64,000 bases of DNA, from contig NZ_CP128540.1 of NCBI RefSeq assembly GCF_021283545.2, positions 1,585,501-1,649,500 on the forward strand. The letters are read 5' to 3'. This document shows, piece after piece, positions 53,903 to 62,907 of the stretch. The position numbers and the translations under genes were made by a program. Position 1 is the first letter of the stretch. Each line of letters opens with the position of its first letter. Origin of the DNA: Pseudomonas alloputida (lineage in GTDB: Bacteria > Pseudomonadota > Gammaproteobacteria > Pseudomonadales > Pseudomonadaceae). The notes beneath the pieces were generated by a model. It was not told the origin of the DNA and did no database searches. It saw nothing but the letters and a program-made list of their open reading frames with translations.

Positions 53903-54412
53903 ATGTCGCAACTGTCCTTTCCCTCGTTCGATTCCTGTCTGCTGGTGCGCGACGCGCACGGGCGCTATCTACCGGCATCGGCCGACGACATTCTGGAAGC
54001 TGCGCGCCAGGTCATTGACCGGAAAATGCGGCGCGGAGCAGAGTTCACTTCGCCGGCGGCGGTCAAGGAATACTTGCGTACAAAGTTGGCCAGCTTCGAG
54101 CATGAGGTGTTCGTAGTGCTGTTCATGGATACGCGCCATCGTCTGATCGAATACAGGGAGATGTTCCACGGCACTATTGACGGTGCGTCGGTGTATCCGC
54201 GCGAAGTGGTCAAGGAGGCGCTGCGGCTCAATGCGGCGGCGGTCGTCGTTTCGCACAACCATCCGAGCGGAAACCCCGAGCCGAGCGCGGCTGACCGGGC
54301 GCTGACCCAGCGGCTCAAGGAAGCGTTGGGTCTGGTGGACGTGCGCGTGCTCGATCACATCATCGTTGCGGGCAACGAAACGGCATCGTTCGCCGAGCAT
54401 GGGCTGATCTAG
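53903..54412 (+). CDS. radC: RadC-family JAB-domain protein of the ICE
   Basis: A 169-aa protein from ATG 53903 with CGGAGC upstream. The JAMM metal site is complete: an upstream Glu in FHGTIDGASVYPREVV, then VVSHNHPSGNPEPSAAD near 114-130. Chromosomal RadC proteins (about 220 aa) have an N-terminal helix-hairpin-helix that is reduced here, as is usual for the versions in Tn4371-like elements and prophages. The role is unknown; a peptidase or DNA-processing function has been proposed. A short T run follows the stop. Confidence 0.9.
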   Translation: MSQLSFPSFDSCLLVRDAHGRYLPASADDILEAARQVIDRKMRRGAEFTSPAAVKEYLRTKLASFEHEVFVVLFMDTRHRLIEYREMFHGTIDGASVYPREVVKEALRLNAAAVVVSHNHPSGNPEPSAADRALTQRLKEALGLVDVRVLDHIIVAGNETASFAEHGLI

Positions 54413-54478
54413 CCCAAGGGGCTTCGGCCCCTTTTTGCTGCGCCTGGTGGCATAGCTATGGCCCTCGCGGCCTGATGC

Positions 54479-56782
54479 TCAGGCCGTCGCAACCTGAATC
54501 ATCTCGTCGTAATGTTTCTTGTCCACCTCTTCCAGCCACTGGAAGATGTTCCCGATGACGCTGTGGCTTTCGCCTGCCAAGTTTTCTGCGGATTCCTCTG
54601 TTATCTCAATAACGTCGCTATGTGAATACTTATTGATAAAGCGGTAGATTTTTTCTTTAAGCTCTGGTGTCGTGATGGTGCAATCTTTTAGGCCAGCCTC
54701 CATCAATTGACTAATGTCGCTTCGACGCCTTGGATATTTGAAGGTGAAAAACGATTCAACAAGCTTTCGGGCGAGGTTGGCGGTCAAGAACGCCTCATCT
54801 CGATTGAGTGTTGTGTGCGCCCTATATTCGTAGAGCTTCTTGAAGATATAGTGGTACTCGGAACCGTAGTTCTTGAGTGAGTCGTCGGCATCCACAAGTA
54901 GGGAGTGACGAGGGGAGCCAGGTGGCGCATCCAGGCGATAAAAGAAGCAATTCTCGGCGTTGCCTTTTTTGACTCGATTCCTATTGGTGCCAGTGAACCA
55001 GTCTCTCACTAGCTTAAAGTAAGTGAAGTTGTGAGTCAGCACAAAAAGTTGCTTGGCTTCAGTGCATTGCGTTCTCAAAAACGAGTAGGCGTGAAACAAG
55101 TGATTAGAATCAAAGCTTGAGACCGGATCGTCAACGACGACGATCGTATCCTTGATGTTATTTCCATTTTCTTTGAGCTTCGTGATGAAATAGACAAATG
55201 CAATCGCAGTTTTCTCACCTTCGCTCAAATTCCCATCGTGCTCACCAACCCCGTTTCTGATGATCTCATAGCCTTTCTTCTTCTGATTGAAGTTCAGGCA
55301 AAGCTCAGAGCGGCCAATGAAGCGATGCAGGATGTCATTGAACTCCTTTGCCCCGACCGTTTCATTCGAGAGCGCCGCTTCTATGGCTCCGACCTCTAGA
55401 CTAATTTTTTCAATTTCCTTATGGTCGTTCTTTGCTTCTGACTCAAGGTCATTGCACTTCTTCTCACTTCCAGCATAGTCAAACTCTTGCACCTCAGCCG
55501 CAGCAAAGTGAAGCTCCAGTGCCACCTTGCTTTTTGAGGTCTCAGATTTGAAATTTGAAGTCTTATTGTTGTGCTTTCCAACGAGAGCAACAATCGATTT
55601 CAGGATGTCATTGAAATTGGTGACATCGTCTTCAACCACATCCGAGATCTGAATGTCTGTCTTCCCAGGGTCTGTGATCTTGGCCTTCAGGGCTTCCCGC
55701 CAGGCGTCGATTTGCTGGTCGATCTTTTCAGCAGCAGTTGCGTAGTCCTTTTGAAGCTTCTCTGCCTCGGCCGATAGTTCTTTATAAAACTCGGTCGATG
55801 CGGGAAACTGATTAGCTGGAGCGCCTTGAGATTCAATCCATGTCGCCGCGTTCTGAAGTCGGCTCTGAAACTCCGTGAACTCCTTGCTGAAGTGGGCAGC
55901 AAGCGCCTCGGCACGAAGCTGGGCGAACGGAGAGCCGCAGAACTCGCAGGATTGCGAGTCGTGGTTTTTATGGATTTCCAAGCCTGCTTGAACCCATTCG
56001 CGGATTTCCGGGTTATCGGTCAGCCGCTGGATTGCTTGATTGACCGCCGTAGTCCCAATCAAATCTCTGATGCGGCCCGCCGCTTTCTTAAAGTAGTCCG
56101 GCTCAATGGCCGTTGAGGCGAAAGCAATGCTTGGAAGCTGATCTGGCTTGGCGGCATTCGTAAGGTCGATAACCCTCTCATCTGGAAGAACCGACTCCGC
56201 CTTGATAATTGTCTCGCCGTTATTCTGTATGAAGTTGAAGAGCTTGCGGCGGTCGTAATTCAAGTAATAACTGTCGCTCGTATCAATCGCCTGAAGTCCA
56301 AGCTTCATTTTCTTGGCAGCATTGGTCAGGAACTTCTCTAATGCCTCACGCTGCTTCTTGATATCGCTTTGCTTGTCGTCGTGAGCCTTCTTTTTCGACT
56401 GAAGCTCGCTCTTCAGCTTCTCCAGCTTCTGCAAGTCATCAATCTTCTCTTTCGCAATAAGAAGGATGCTCTTTACGGATTTGTCCCAATCAATGTTCTC
56501 ATGCACGAAGCGTTGATTGAAAACATGAATATTCAATTGGGATGAGTGGAGTGTGGATTCCGTGATCGTTGAGCCATCCTCCAGAACTACTGAAAATTGG
56601 CCCGTGCTGAAGCGGGGAACCATCGAGCGAAGCTCAAAGCAAGAGAATAGATTCGATAACGTTGACTTGCCTGTTCCATTCCAACCATAGACCAGGTTGT
56701 ACCGGCCGAACTTTTGGATCTTCGTTCCATTGAAGTCGCTGAAGATTCCGAACTGTTTGAGGCGGTTGATGCAGACAATCAT
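54479..56782 (-). CDS. RloC-like AAA ATPase with zinc hook and HEPN-type C-terminus; probable anticodon nuclease
   Basis: A 767-aa protein from ATG 56782 (MIVCINRLKQFGIFSDFNGT), chosen because GGAG lies upstream. Walker A GWNGTGKST lies near residue 30, long coiled coils follow, and a CEFCGSPF zinc-hook motif lies near 277. The ABC signature LSEGEKTAIAF, Walker B VVVDDPVSSFDSN near 547 and the H-loop VLTHNFTYF complete the SMC/Rad50-like ATPase (AAA_13 group). The last 100 residues hold LARKLVESFF (Arg672, Glu676) and FINKYSH (His721), recalling the R-x3-E...H triad of PrrC/RloC anticodon nucleases. It is reversed and far AT-richer than its ICE neighbours, so it is probably recent cargo. Confidence 0.75.
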   Translation of the reverse strand: MIVCINRLKQFGIFSDFNGTKIQKFGRYNLVYGWNGTGKSTLSNLFSCFELRSMVPRFSTGQFSVVLEDGSTITESTLHSSQLNIHVFNQRFVHENIDWDKSVKSILLIAKEKIDDLQKLEKLKSELQSKKKAHDDKQSDIKKQREALEKFLTNAAKKMKLGLQAIDTSDSYYLNYDRRKLFNFIQNNGETIIKAESVLPDERVIDLTNAAKPDQLPSIAFASTAIEPDYFKKAAGRIRDLIGTTAVNQAIQRLTDNPEIREWVQAGLEIHKNHDSQSCEFCGSPFAQLRAEALAAHFSKEFTEFQSRLQNAATWIESQGAPANQFPASTEFYKELSAEAEKLQKDYATAAEKIDQQIDAWREALKAKITDPGKTDIQISDVVEDDVTNFNDILKSIVALVGKHNNKTSNFKSETSKSKVALELHFAAAEVQEFDYAGSEKKCNDLESEAKNDHKEIEKISLEVGAIEAALSNETVGAKEFNDILHRFIGRSELCLNFNQKKKGYEIIRNGVGEHDGNLSEGEKTAIAFVYFITKLKENGNNIKDTIVVVDDPVSSFDSNHLFHAYSFLRTQCTEAKQLFVLTHNFTYFKLVRDWFTGTNRNRVKKGNAENCFFYRLDAPPGSPRHSLLVDADDSLKNYGSEYHYIFKKLYEYRAHTTLNRDEAFLTANLARKLVESFFTFKYPRRRSDISQLMEAGLKDCTITTPELKEKIYRFINKYSHSDVIEITEESAENLAGESHSVIGNIFQWLEEVDKKHYDEMIQVATA

Positions 56783-57327
56783 CTCTATATCTCCGTGTTC
56801 TTGCTTTCCCATCATTTGCTTGCGAAACAAATGGTAAACGAAGAGTCCTCTTGCGTCTCCGCTTCGCGGATCGCGCTGCTCCAGGTTCGCTAGTCGCTCA
56901 TCCCTGGCGGGACTGGCTTCGCCAGCCTTCCGCATCGCTGACGCCTACGGCCCGGCTTCCAGCTTCGGGCCTGCGCGCTTCGCTTGCGTGCGGTCAGCAC
57001 AAAGGGATGGCCGTTGCCTTGTCCAGCCGTCTCCCCTGACTTCATCACCTTACCCGCGACCGTAGCCCGCGACCGTGTGCCGTCAAGGCGCGCAGGGCCG
57101 TGTCCTCGGCTGCGCCTGCGGGCCGCACCAACCCTGCGCTTGGCTCCTTGACGGCCCCCGTCCGCGCGCTCCTTTGGGCGCGGGCGATGAACTCAGGAAA
57201 GACGGTGGCAACAGGGCCAACCGGGTTCCTCGTGCCGACCGCACCAAACAGCCGAAAGGCTGGGCTCCGAATCTAGAAATCCGGTGTGCGGTGTGAACAG
57301 CAAACCTCTTTTGTCAGGAGAAAGACC
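56783..57327. other. 545-bp intergenic region of the ICE containing repeat B
   Basis: No gene was recognised. Repeat B at 56927-56987 is close to repeat A (same TGACGCCT...CCCGGCT...GGGCCTGCGCGC order). The last 40 bp carry the ribosome site CAGGAG of the DUF932 gene. The GC-rich segment 57060-57190 has many short inverted G/C blocks but no stem I would single out. Confidence 0.5.
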
Positions 57328-58155
57328 ATGCAACTCGCATCCCGTTTCGCTTTCCGCTCCCCCTCGCTGCGCAGCGATTACCCGCTGTCCGACGACCAGA
57401 TTCACCGCGTGGCCCCGTCCATCTTCGCGGATGCCCCGCACGAGAGCCGTTCGCAGCGGTACGCCTATATCCCCACCGCCGCCGTGCTGACCGAGCTTCG
57501 CAAAGAAGGCTTCCAGCCTTTCATGGTGACGCAAACCCGCGTGCGCGACGAAGGCAAGCGCGAGCACACCAAACACATGATTCGCTTGCGCCATGCCAGC
57601 CAGATCAACGGCGCGGAGGCCAACGAAATCGTGCTGCTGAACTCGCACGACGGCACCAGCAGCTATCAGATGCTGGCCGGAATGTTCCGGTTCGTGTGCA
57701 GCAATGGCCTTGTCTGCGGCAACACCGTGGCCGATGTGCGAGTGCCCCATAAAGGCGACGTGGCCGGTCTGGTCATTGAGGGGGCTTACGAAGTCTTGAG
57801 CGGTTTCGATCGGGTGAAGGAATCGCGCGATGCCATGCGCGGCATCACCTTGGACGATGGCGAATCCGAAGTGTTCGCCCGCGCCGCGCTCGCCCTCAAG
57901 TACGACGACCCCGACAAGCCCGCGCCCATCACGGAATCGCAAATCCTGATGCCGCGCCGCTTCGACGACCGCCGCCCCGACCTGTGGAGCGTGTTCAACC
58001 GCACCCAAGAAAACCTGACCCAAGGCGGGCTGCGTGGCCGCAGCGCCAACGGGCGCCGACAGCAAACCCGCCCGGTGCAGGGCATCGACCAAAACATCCG
58101 ACTAAATCGCGCCCTCTGGCTGCTGGCCGATGGCATGCGCCAGTTGAAAGCCTGA
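57328..58155 (+). CDS. DUF932-family protein (ICE core)
   Basis: A 275-aa protein from ATG 57328 with CAGGAG in front. Segments matching DUF932 are YIPTAAVLTELRKEGFQPFM, HMIRLRHASQINGAEANEIV, LLNSHDGTSSYQMLAGMFRF and VCSNGLVCG. These proteins are common on plasmids and ICEs and resemble phage LaO/single-strand annealing-associated proteins in context; no biochemical function is established. It is followed by the parB-like gene after 80 bp, as in Tn4371-family elements. Confidence 0.9.
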   Translation: MQLASRFAFRSPSLRSDYPLSDDQIHRVAPSIFADAPHESRSQRYAYIPTAAVLTELRKEGFQPFMVTQTRVRDEGKREHTKHMIRLRHASQINGAEANEIVLLNSHDGTSSYQMLAGMFRFVCSNGLVCGNTVADVRVPHKGDVAGLVIEGAYEVLSGFDRVKESRDAMRGITLDDGESEVFARAALALKYDDPDKPAPITESQILMPRRFDDRRPDLWSVFNRTQENLTQGGLRGRSANGRRQQTRPVQGIDQNIRLNRALWLLADGMRQLKA

Positions 58156-58235
58156 ATCCCCACGCGGCAGGGGCAGGCAGCAGCCCTTGTCGCTTTCTTC
58201 GCTGCTGCATCCCTGAACCGATAGGAGTTATCACC

Positions 58236-60305
58236 ATGAACGCCGTTACCCAAACCGAAGCCCGCGCCATCAACACCGCCGCCGCTATCCCGCTGGAAGC
58301 CGCTGATCCGACCAAGAACCTGATTCTGGTTCCGCTGTCGCGGCTGGTGTCGCGTCCCACTGGCCGCAACGTGCGCAAGACCCCGCGCATGTCCATTCCC
58401 GAACTCGCCGCCAGCATCCAGCGTGTCGGCCTGCTGCAAAACCTCATCGTGATTGCCGCCGCCGATGGCGAGCATTACGAGGTCGTGGCCGGTGACCGTC
58501 GCCTCGCAGCGTTGAAGCTGCTGGCGAAAAAGCACCGCATTAGCAAGGAATGGGAGGTGCCTTGCCTGCTGGTGGCCGATGGCACCGCCCGCACGGCCAG
58601 CCTCACCGAGAACGTGCAGCGCGAAGCCATGCACCCCGCCGACCAGTTCGAGGCGTTCGCCGCGCTCGTGGCCGAAGGCCGCAGCATCGAGGACATTGCA
58701 GCGGATTTCAGCGTCACGCCGCTGGTGGTGCAGCGCCGTCTGAAACTCGCCAACGTGTCGCCGCGCCTGCTGGCCGACTACCGGGCCGAGGCCGTGAGCC
58801 TTGACCAGTTGATGGCCCTCGCCATCACCGACGACCATGCTGCGCAGGAAGCCGCGTTCTACGATGCGCCCACATGGCAGCGCGGCCCGCACAACCTGCG
58901 CGACCGCCTGACCGAACGCGAAATCGACGCCTACCGGCATCCGCTGGTGCGCTTTGTCGGGCTGGACGGCTACGAGCAGGAAGGCGGTGGCATCCGCCGC
59001 GACCTGTTCGCGGAGGGCGACAAAGGCGTGTATCTGACCGATGCCGCACTGCTGGAACGGCTGGCGCAGGACAAGCTGGCAGGTATCGCCGCCAAGGTGC
59101 AGGCCGAGGGCTGGGCGTGGGTGGATGCCACGCCGGGCATGACCCATGCCGATCTGCAAGCCTTCCAGCGTGCGCCAAGGGAACGCCGCAGTCCGAACAA
59201 GCGCGACGCGCAGCGCATCGAGAAGCTGCAAACCAAGCTGCACGAACTGGCCGAGGCGGTGGATGCCGCGCTGGACGACGAGGACGAGGAAAAGGCCGAT
59301 GCCTTGCAGGAAGAAGGCGAACGCCTGGGCGAGCAGTTGCAGGCGCTGGAAGATGGCTTGCTGGACTATGCGGCCAACGTGAAGGCCGCAGCCGGTGCCA
59401 TTGTCACCATCGACCGCGACGGGCAGGCCGCGATTCATCGCGGGCTGCTGCGCGAAGCGGAGGCCAAGGCACTGCGCACGCTGGAGCGGCTGCGGCAGGG
59501 TTTCGGCAGCGAAGGCGAAGCCGCGAACGAGGACGCAGGCGAGGACGACGAGCAGCCCAAGACCGCCGCCATGTCTGACCGACTGGCGCAGCGGTTGAGC
59601 GCGCACCGTACCGCTGCGCTGCAAATCGAAGTTGCACGGCATCCGCAAGCAGCGCTGGCCGCCGTGGTGCATGGCATGGTGCAGACCGTCTTGCAGGAAA
59701 GGCACTACGGGCACGACCTGCCGCTGGGTGTGCGCCTCACGGTGCAAGACCGGCTGGAAGGCATGGCCCCGGACTGGCCGGAATCACCCGCCGCCGTGGC
59801 GCTGCGCGAACTGCAACAGGTGGCAGGCGAAACCTTGCCGGAGGACAGCGCCGAACTGTTCGCCGCGCTGCTGGCGAAATCACAGGATGAACTGGTGCGG
59901 CTGTTGGCCGTGTGCTTAGCTTCCACGGTGGACGTGGTGACGCCTCGCGCCACGCCGCACCAGCCCGGCGCGGAACTGGCGCAGGCCGTGGGGCTGGATA
60001 TGGCCGCGTGGTGGCAGCCCACCAATGAGGGTTACTTCCGGCATGTGCCGAAGGCCGCGATTCTGGAAGCCTTTGGCGGGTTCGCGCCCTCGCACGTCAC
60101 CCGACTGGCGAAGTTGAAGAAGGGCGACATTGCCAGCGAAGCCGAACGGCTGGCCGCTGGCACCGGCTGGATGCCCGCCATCTTCCGCTCCGAAGGCCCG
60201 CAGCAGACCGGGCAGGACGCGCCGGCGGATGGCGAAGCCGAAGCACAGGAAGAAGTGGCCGCCGTGGCGGATGACCAGCCGCAGGCCGAGGCTTTGGCCG
60301 CGTGA
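58236..60305 (+). CDS. parB: ParB/RepB/Spo0J-family partition protein of the ICE
   Basis: A 689-aa protein from ATG 58236 with AGGAG. The N-terminal ParB/Srx domain starts near residue 30 (NLILVPLSRLVSRPTGRNVR) with the CTPase box VVAGDRRLAAL, then ENVQREAMHPADQFEAF and the helix-turn-helix IEDIAADFSVTPLVVQRRLK. The long C-terminal half is highly charged and coiled-coil-like (DDEDEEKADALQEEGERLGE), much longer than chromosomal ParB (about 290 aa). Such large ParB-like proteins are a hallmark of Tn4371-type ICEs and conjugative plasmids, probably for element maintenance. Confidence 0.9.
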   Translation: MNAVTQTEARAINTAAAIPLEAADPTKNLILVPLSRLVSRPTGRNVRKTPRMSIPELAASIQRVGLLQNLIVIAAADGEHYEVVAGDRRLAALKLLAKKHRISKEWEVPCLLVADGTARTASLTENVQREAMHPADQFEAFAALVAEGRSIEDIAADFSVTPLVVQRRLKLANVSPRLLADYRAEAVSLDQLMALAITDDHAAQEAAFYDAPTWQRGPHNLRDRLTEREIDAYRHPLVRFVGLDGYEQEGGGIRRDLFAEGDKGVYLTDAALLERLAQDKLAGIAAKVQAEGWAWVDATPGMTHADLQAFQRAPRERRSPNKRDAQRIEKLQTKLHELAEAVDAALDDEDEEKADALQEEGERLGEQLQALEDGLLDYAANVKAAAGAIVTIDRDGQAAIHRGLLREAEAKALRTLERLRQGFGSEGEAANEDAGEDDEQPKTAAMSDRLAQRLSAHRTAALQIEVARHPQAALAAVVHGMVQTVLQERHYGHDLPLGVRLTVQDRLEGMAPDWPESPAAVALRELQQVAGETLPEDSAELFAALLAKSQDELVRLLAVCLASTVDVVTPRATPHQPGAELAQAVGLDMAAWWQPTNEGYFRHVPKAAILEAFGGFAPSHVTRLAKLKKGDIASEAERLAAGTGWMPAIFRSEGPQQTGQDAPADGEAEAQEEVAAVADDQPQAEALAA

Positions 60306-60366
60306 CTTCGCACCGTAGATAGCGCCCCGGTTCCGGCCGGGGCGCTTCATGTTGAGGATGCCTGCC

Positions 60367-60576
60367 ATGACCCACCAACCCGCAAACCGCCCCCGCATAG
60401 CTGCGACCTATGCCTCCGGCACGGTGCGCGCCCGCCGCTGGCACGGCGACGGCGACGTGCGCGGCTACCGTCCGCCGCGTGGCTGGACGGCCCGCGCCGA
60501 CCTGACCGATCTGCATCCCCTCACGGGCCGCGCCTTGCCGCGCGCCGTGTGGTGGATCATCGAAACCAAGGAATAA
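60367..60576 (+). CDS. Small hypothetical ICE protein
   Basis: A 69-aa basic protein from ATG 60367 (MTHQPANRPRIAATYASGTV); an upstream in-frame start at 60349 adds six residues but has no better ribosome site. It is Trp/Arg-rich (RARRWHGDGDVRGYRPPRGW) and ends AVWWIIETKE. It lies 61 bp behind parB on the same strand, and similar small frames accompany parB in related elements as I remember. The function is unknown. Confidence 0.6.
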   Translation: MTHQPANRPRIAATYASGTVRARRWHGDGDVRGYRPPRGWTARADLTDLHPLTGRALPRAVWWIIETKE

Positions 60577-61351
60577 CGAGCCGCACCGGCCCCAAGCCGT
60601 GCCGCCTTGGGGCCGGTGGTCGAAAACTCCGGGCGCGGCGGTGGCCGCGCCCGGTTTCACTGCTCAAAGCCAAAACGCCCCATCGCCGCCTTCGGACAGG
60701 CGGCGATGGGGCCACGCACAAGGGCGCTCGTGCGCGAAATCCACGAAGCCAGCAAGTGTGGCGGCGCATCGCGCCGCCAACGATTCGACCGAGCCCCGCC
60801 GCAATGGGCGGGGCTGGTGTGGCTACGCCCCGGCTTGCTGCGGCAGGTTGCACGAAAGCGTGCCGTCCCCGACGCTGGCGGTTCGTTGTCTGTACGTCAC
60901 GAAAGACGGTTCACCGACACGCCGCCCAGCCTCGCTTCTATGGAGCTTCCACACCACGCCTCAGTATGTGGCCGTGAGCTGCGGCAGGGGCGCTCTGGCC
61001 TTGTCGTCGGGGCATTGACCTGGCCCGCGTCAGGGCGCAAGCCGGTGCAGCCGTCACGCGGGGATGCCGAGTTGGCCACGTCTCCATTCGGGAGCGGGCG
61101 GCCTGTGCGTCCTTGTCTTGTTGTGAATCCTGGCGGTGGCGCGGCTGCGCCTTGTGCTTGATGGCCGCAACCTTGCAGCGAAAACAATTTCCCCTGCGCT
61201 GCGCGCATTCCTCGCGGGACAAATTCTTTTCGCTTCCAGGTTCTCCACGTTGTTGCGACCGCTGTGCGGTGCGACCAGCCCATCCCCCGCCGGCCGGATC
61301 ACAACAAGGACGCACTGGCGCGACCTTGTTCAACCCGAAAGGAGAAACATC
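60577..61351. other. 775-bp ICE region without a recognisable gene
   Basis: Open frames exist on both strands but none has a plausible start, ribosome site and recognisable product; they look like products of high GC. It contains AAAGGAG just before the DUF736 start. Its length and constant placement between parB and DUF736 make a structured RNA, an origin-like site or an unrecognised small gene possible. Confidence 0.4.
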
Positions 61352-61666
61352 ATGGCTAACATCGGCACCTTCACCGCAGAGAAAGACGGCTTCACCGGCA
61401 CGCTTCGCACCCTGACGCTCAACGTCAAGGTCAAGCTGGTTCCCAACGACAAGGGCGACACCGAGAACGCCCCCGACTTCCACCTGCAAGCGGCTGGCCA
61501 CGAAGTCGGCGCAGCGTGGAAGAAGACCAGCGAGGCCGGGCGGGAATACCTGTCCGTATCCATCGACGACCCTTCGTTCCCGGCGACGGTCTATGCCCGC
61601 CTGATCGAGAACGAGGACGGCACGCACGACCTGATCTGGTCGCGCAACAAGCCGAAGGCGGCCTGA
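61352..61666 (+). CDS. DUF736-family protein (ICE core)
   Basis: A 104-aa protein: [20 protein letters not shown] is the DUF736 opening. [40 protein letters not shown] and a [16 protein letters not shown] end complete it. AAAGGAG precedes the ATG. The family is found on plasmids and ICEs; function unknown. Confidence 0.92.
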   Translation: MANIGTFTAEKDGFTGTLRTLTLNVKVKLVPNDKGDTENAPDFHLQAAGHEVGAAWKKTSEAGREYLSVSIDDPSFPATVYARLIENEDGTHDLIWSRNKPKAA

Positions 61667-61978
61667 CAGCCGCTTACCGCGTCCCGCCCACTGCGGCGGG
61701 GCGCGATGCTGCTGATCGCAGCACCGCACGCGCAGGATTTCTGCTGCTGCCGCGTGCTGGATACGCCCGTCACGGCGGGCCTGCATGCGTGCCTTGTGGC
61801 TCGCAATCCGTGTCAACGAGCGGTGTGTGGCGTGTCGGCGCTGTAAGCGCCGCCGGGCTTTCGGGCTTCGCCCCGTGCCGGCAAGCCGTCACGGCCATCC
61901 GGCTTCAATCCCTCACGCCTTCGCGCCTGCGGCGCTGCGCGCTCCGCTTGCTGCAATTCAGTACCACACGCCAACGCG
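61667..61978. other. 312-bp ICE intergenic region containing repeat C
   Basis: No gene was recognised. 61902-61951 (repeat C) shares with repeats A and B the run CTCACGCCT...GCCTGC...GCTGCGCGCTCCGCTTGC. It ends 27 bp before the convergent XRE gene stop and could act in termination. Confidence 0.45.
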
Positions 61979-62272
61979 CTAAGGCGTGTCGGGCTCTTCC
62001 AATATCGCCCTGAGTTCCTGGCGCACCTGTGCCAGCAATTCATCAGCTTCGCGGGTGCTGTCACCGGCATAAGCCAATGTGAGCAGCGTGAGCGGATGCA
62101 CTTCCATGACCTCGCACAGATCGGCCAGCTTCTGGATGGTTGGGCTTTTCAGGTCGCGCTCCAGCGTGCTCATGTAGGTGCGACTGGACACGTTGGAGAA
62201 CGCTTCCTGGCTCAAACCACGCGCCTTCCTTACCGTCCGAATCGCCGCTGCCAATGAGTTCTTCGCTGCCAC
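61979..62272 (-). CDS. XRE-family helix-turn-helix regulator of the ICE
   Basis: A 97-aa protein from ATG 62272 (MAAKNSLAAAIRTVRKARGL). The Cro/CI-type domain runs SQEAFSNVSSRTYMSTLERD and LKSPTIQKLADLCEVMEVHP. A C-terminal helix may form the dimer. It is divergent from the DUF2958 gene, and the TATAG repeats between them (62315-62335) are likely operators. It probably represses ICE transfer or maintenance genes. Confidence 0.9.
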   Translation of the reverse strand: MAAKNSLAAAIRTVRKARGLSQEAFSNVSSRTYMSTLERDLKSPTIQKLADLCEVMEVHPLTLLTLAYAGDSTREADELLAQVRQELRAILEEPDTP

Positions 62273-62314
62273 CTATGGTTTCCCCAAAAAACCAAGATGA
62301 CAGCCCATTGCGCC

Positions 62315-62335
62315 CTATAGGACTACAATCTATAG
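62315..62335. promoter_or_regulatory. Paired CTATAG sites between the XRE and DUF2958 genes
   Basis: CTATAG occurs at 62315-62320 and 62330-62335, flanking GACTACAAT; each is itself palindromic and TACAAT (62324-62329) could be a plus-strand -10. The spacing of 15 bp between the sites suits a dimeric repressor overlapping the promoter. Confidence 0.45.
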
Positions 62336-62559
62336 TGTTCATTTGGTGGTGATGTTTTCCTTTTCCGTGCTTTTACGGAGATCCGCATCTGCGGATTTCC
62401 TCAGACCCAGGGAACCGCATCCGTGTCTTTCCTGACTTCCACCAATACGCCTTCGTGCCTCTCCGCTTTTGCGGCTTCGTGCGCTTGCGCATACGTGCAT
62501 CCGTCCGCAGGCACAGATGCGCCTCGGCGATTGCGTGTGTTCGTGGAAGGGGCGCGGCC

Positions 62560-62907
62560 TTGACCACGCTTGTCACCGAGGAAGACCGGGTGCACCTACT
62601 GGCCCACGGCCTCACCCGCGCCGCAGGCCAGGAATGTGACCCGCTGCCCGTGGTGCGCCTGTTCACACCGGACGCACATGCGACCTGGCTATTGGCCGCG
62701 CTCGATCCGACCGATGGCGATACGGCCTACGGCCTGATCGACCTCGGGATCGGGATGCCTGCCCTGGCGACGGTGAAGCTGTCCGATCTGGCGTCCATCG
62801 TCGGGCCGCTCAAGCAGCCCGTGATACGAGATCGGTATTTCCAGCCGACGCGGCCGCTGTCGGAATACGTTCGACTGGCTCAGGAAAACGGTTCGATCAC
62901 CGATTGA
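62560..62907 (+). CDS. DUF2958-family protein (ICE core)
   Basis: A 115-aa protein from TTG 62560 (TTLVTEEDRVHLLAHGLTRA), supported by GGAAGGGG at 62545-62552; the frame is open further upstream to 62455 but with a low-complexity Arg/Cys-rich sequence. Conserved DUF2958 parts are VVRLFTPDAHATWLLAALDP, AYGLIDLGIGMPALATVKLS and IVGPLKQPVIRDRYFQPTRP. The role is unknown; it is commonly found next to the DUF2285 regulator in Tn4371-like elements. Confidence 0.88.
   Translation: MTTLVTEEDRVHLLAHGLTRAAGQECDPLPVVRLFTPDAHATWLLAALDPTDGDTAYGLIDLGIGMPALATVKLSDLASIVGPLKQPVIRDRYFQPTRPLSEYVRLAQENGSITD

Noticed and set aside
57786..59747. 653-codon minus-strand frame across the DUF932 and parB genes
   Set aside because: Antisense of two well-supported genes; product has no recognisable motif and no ribosome site.
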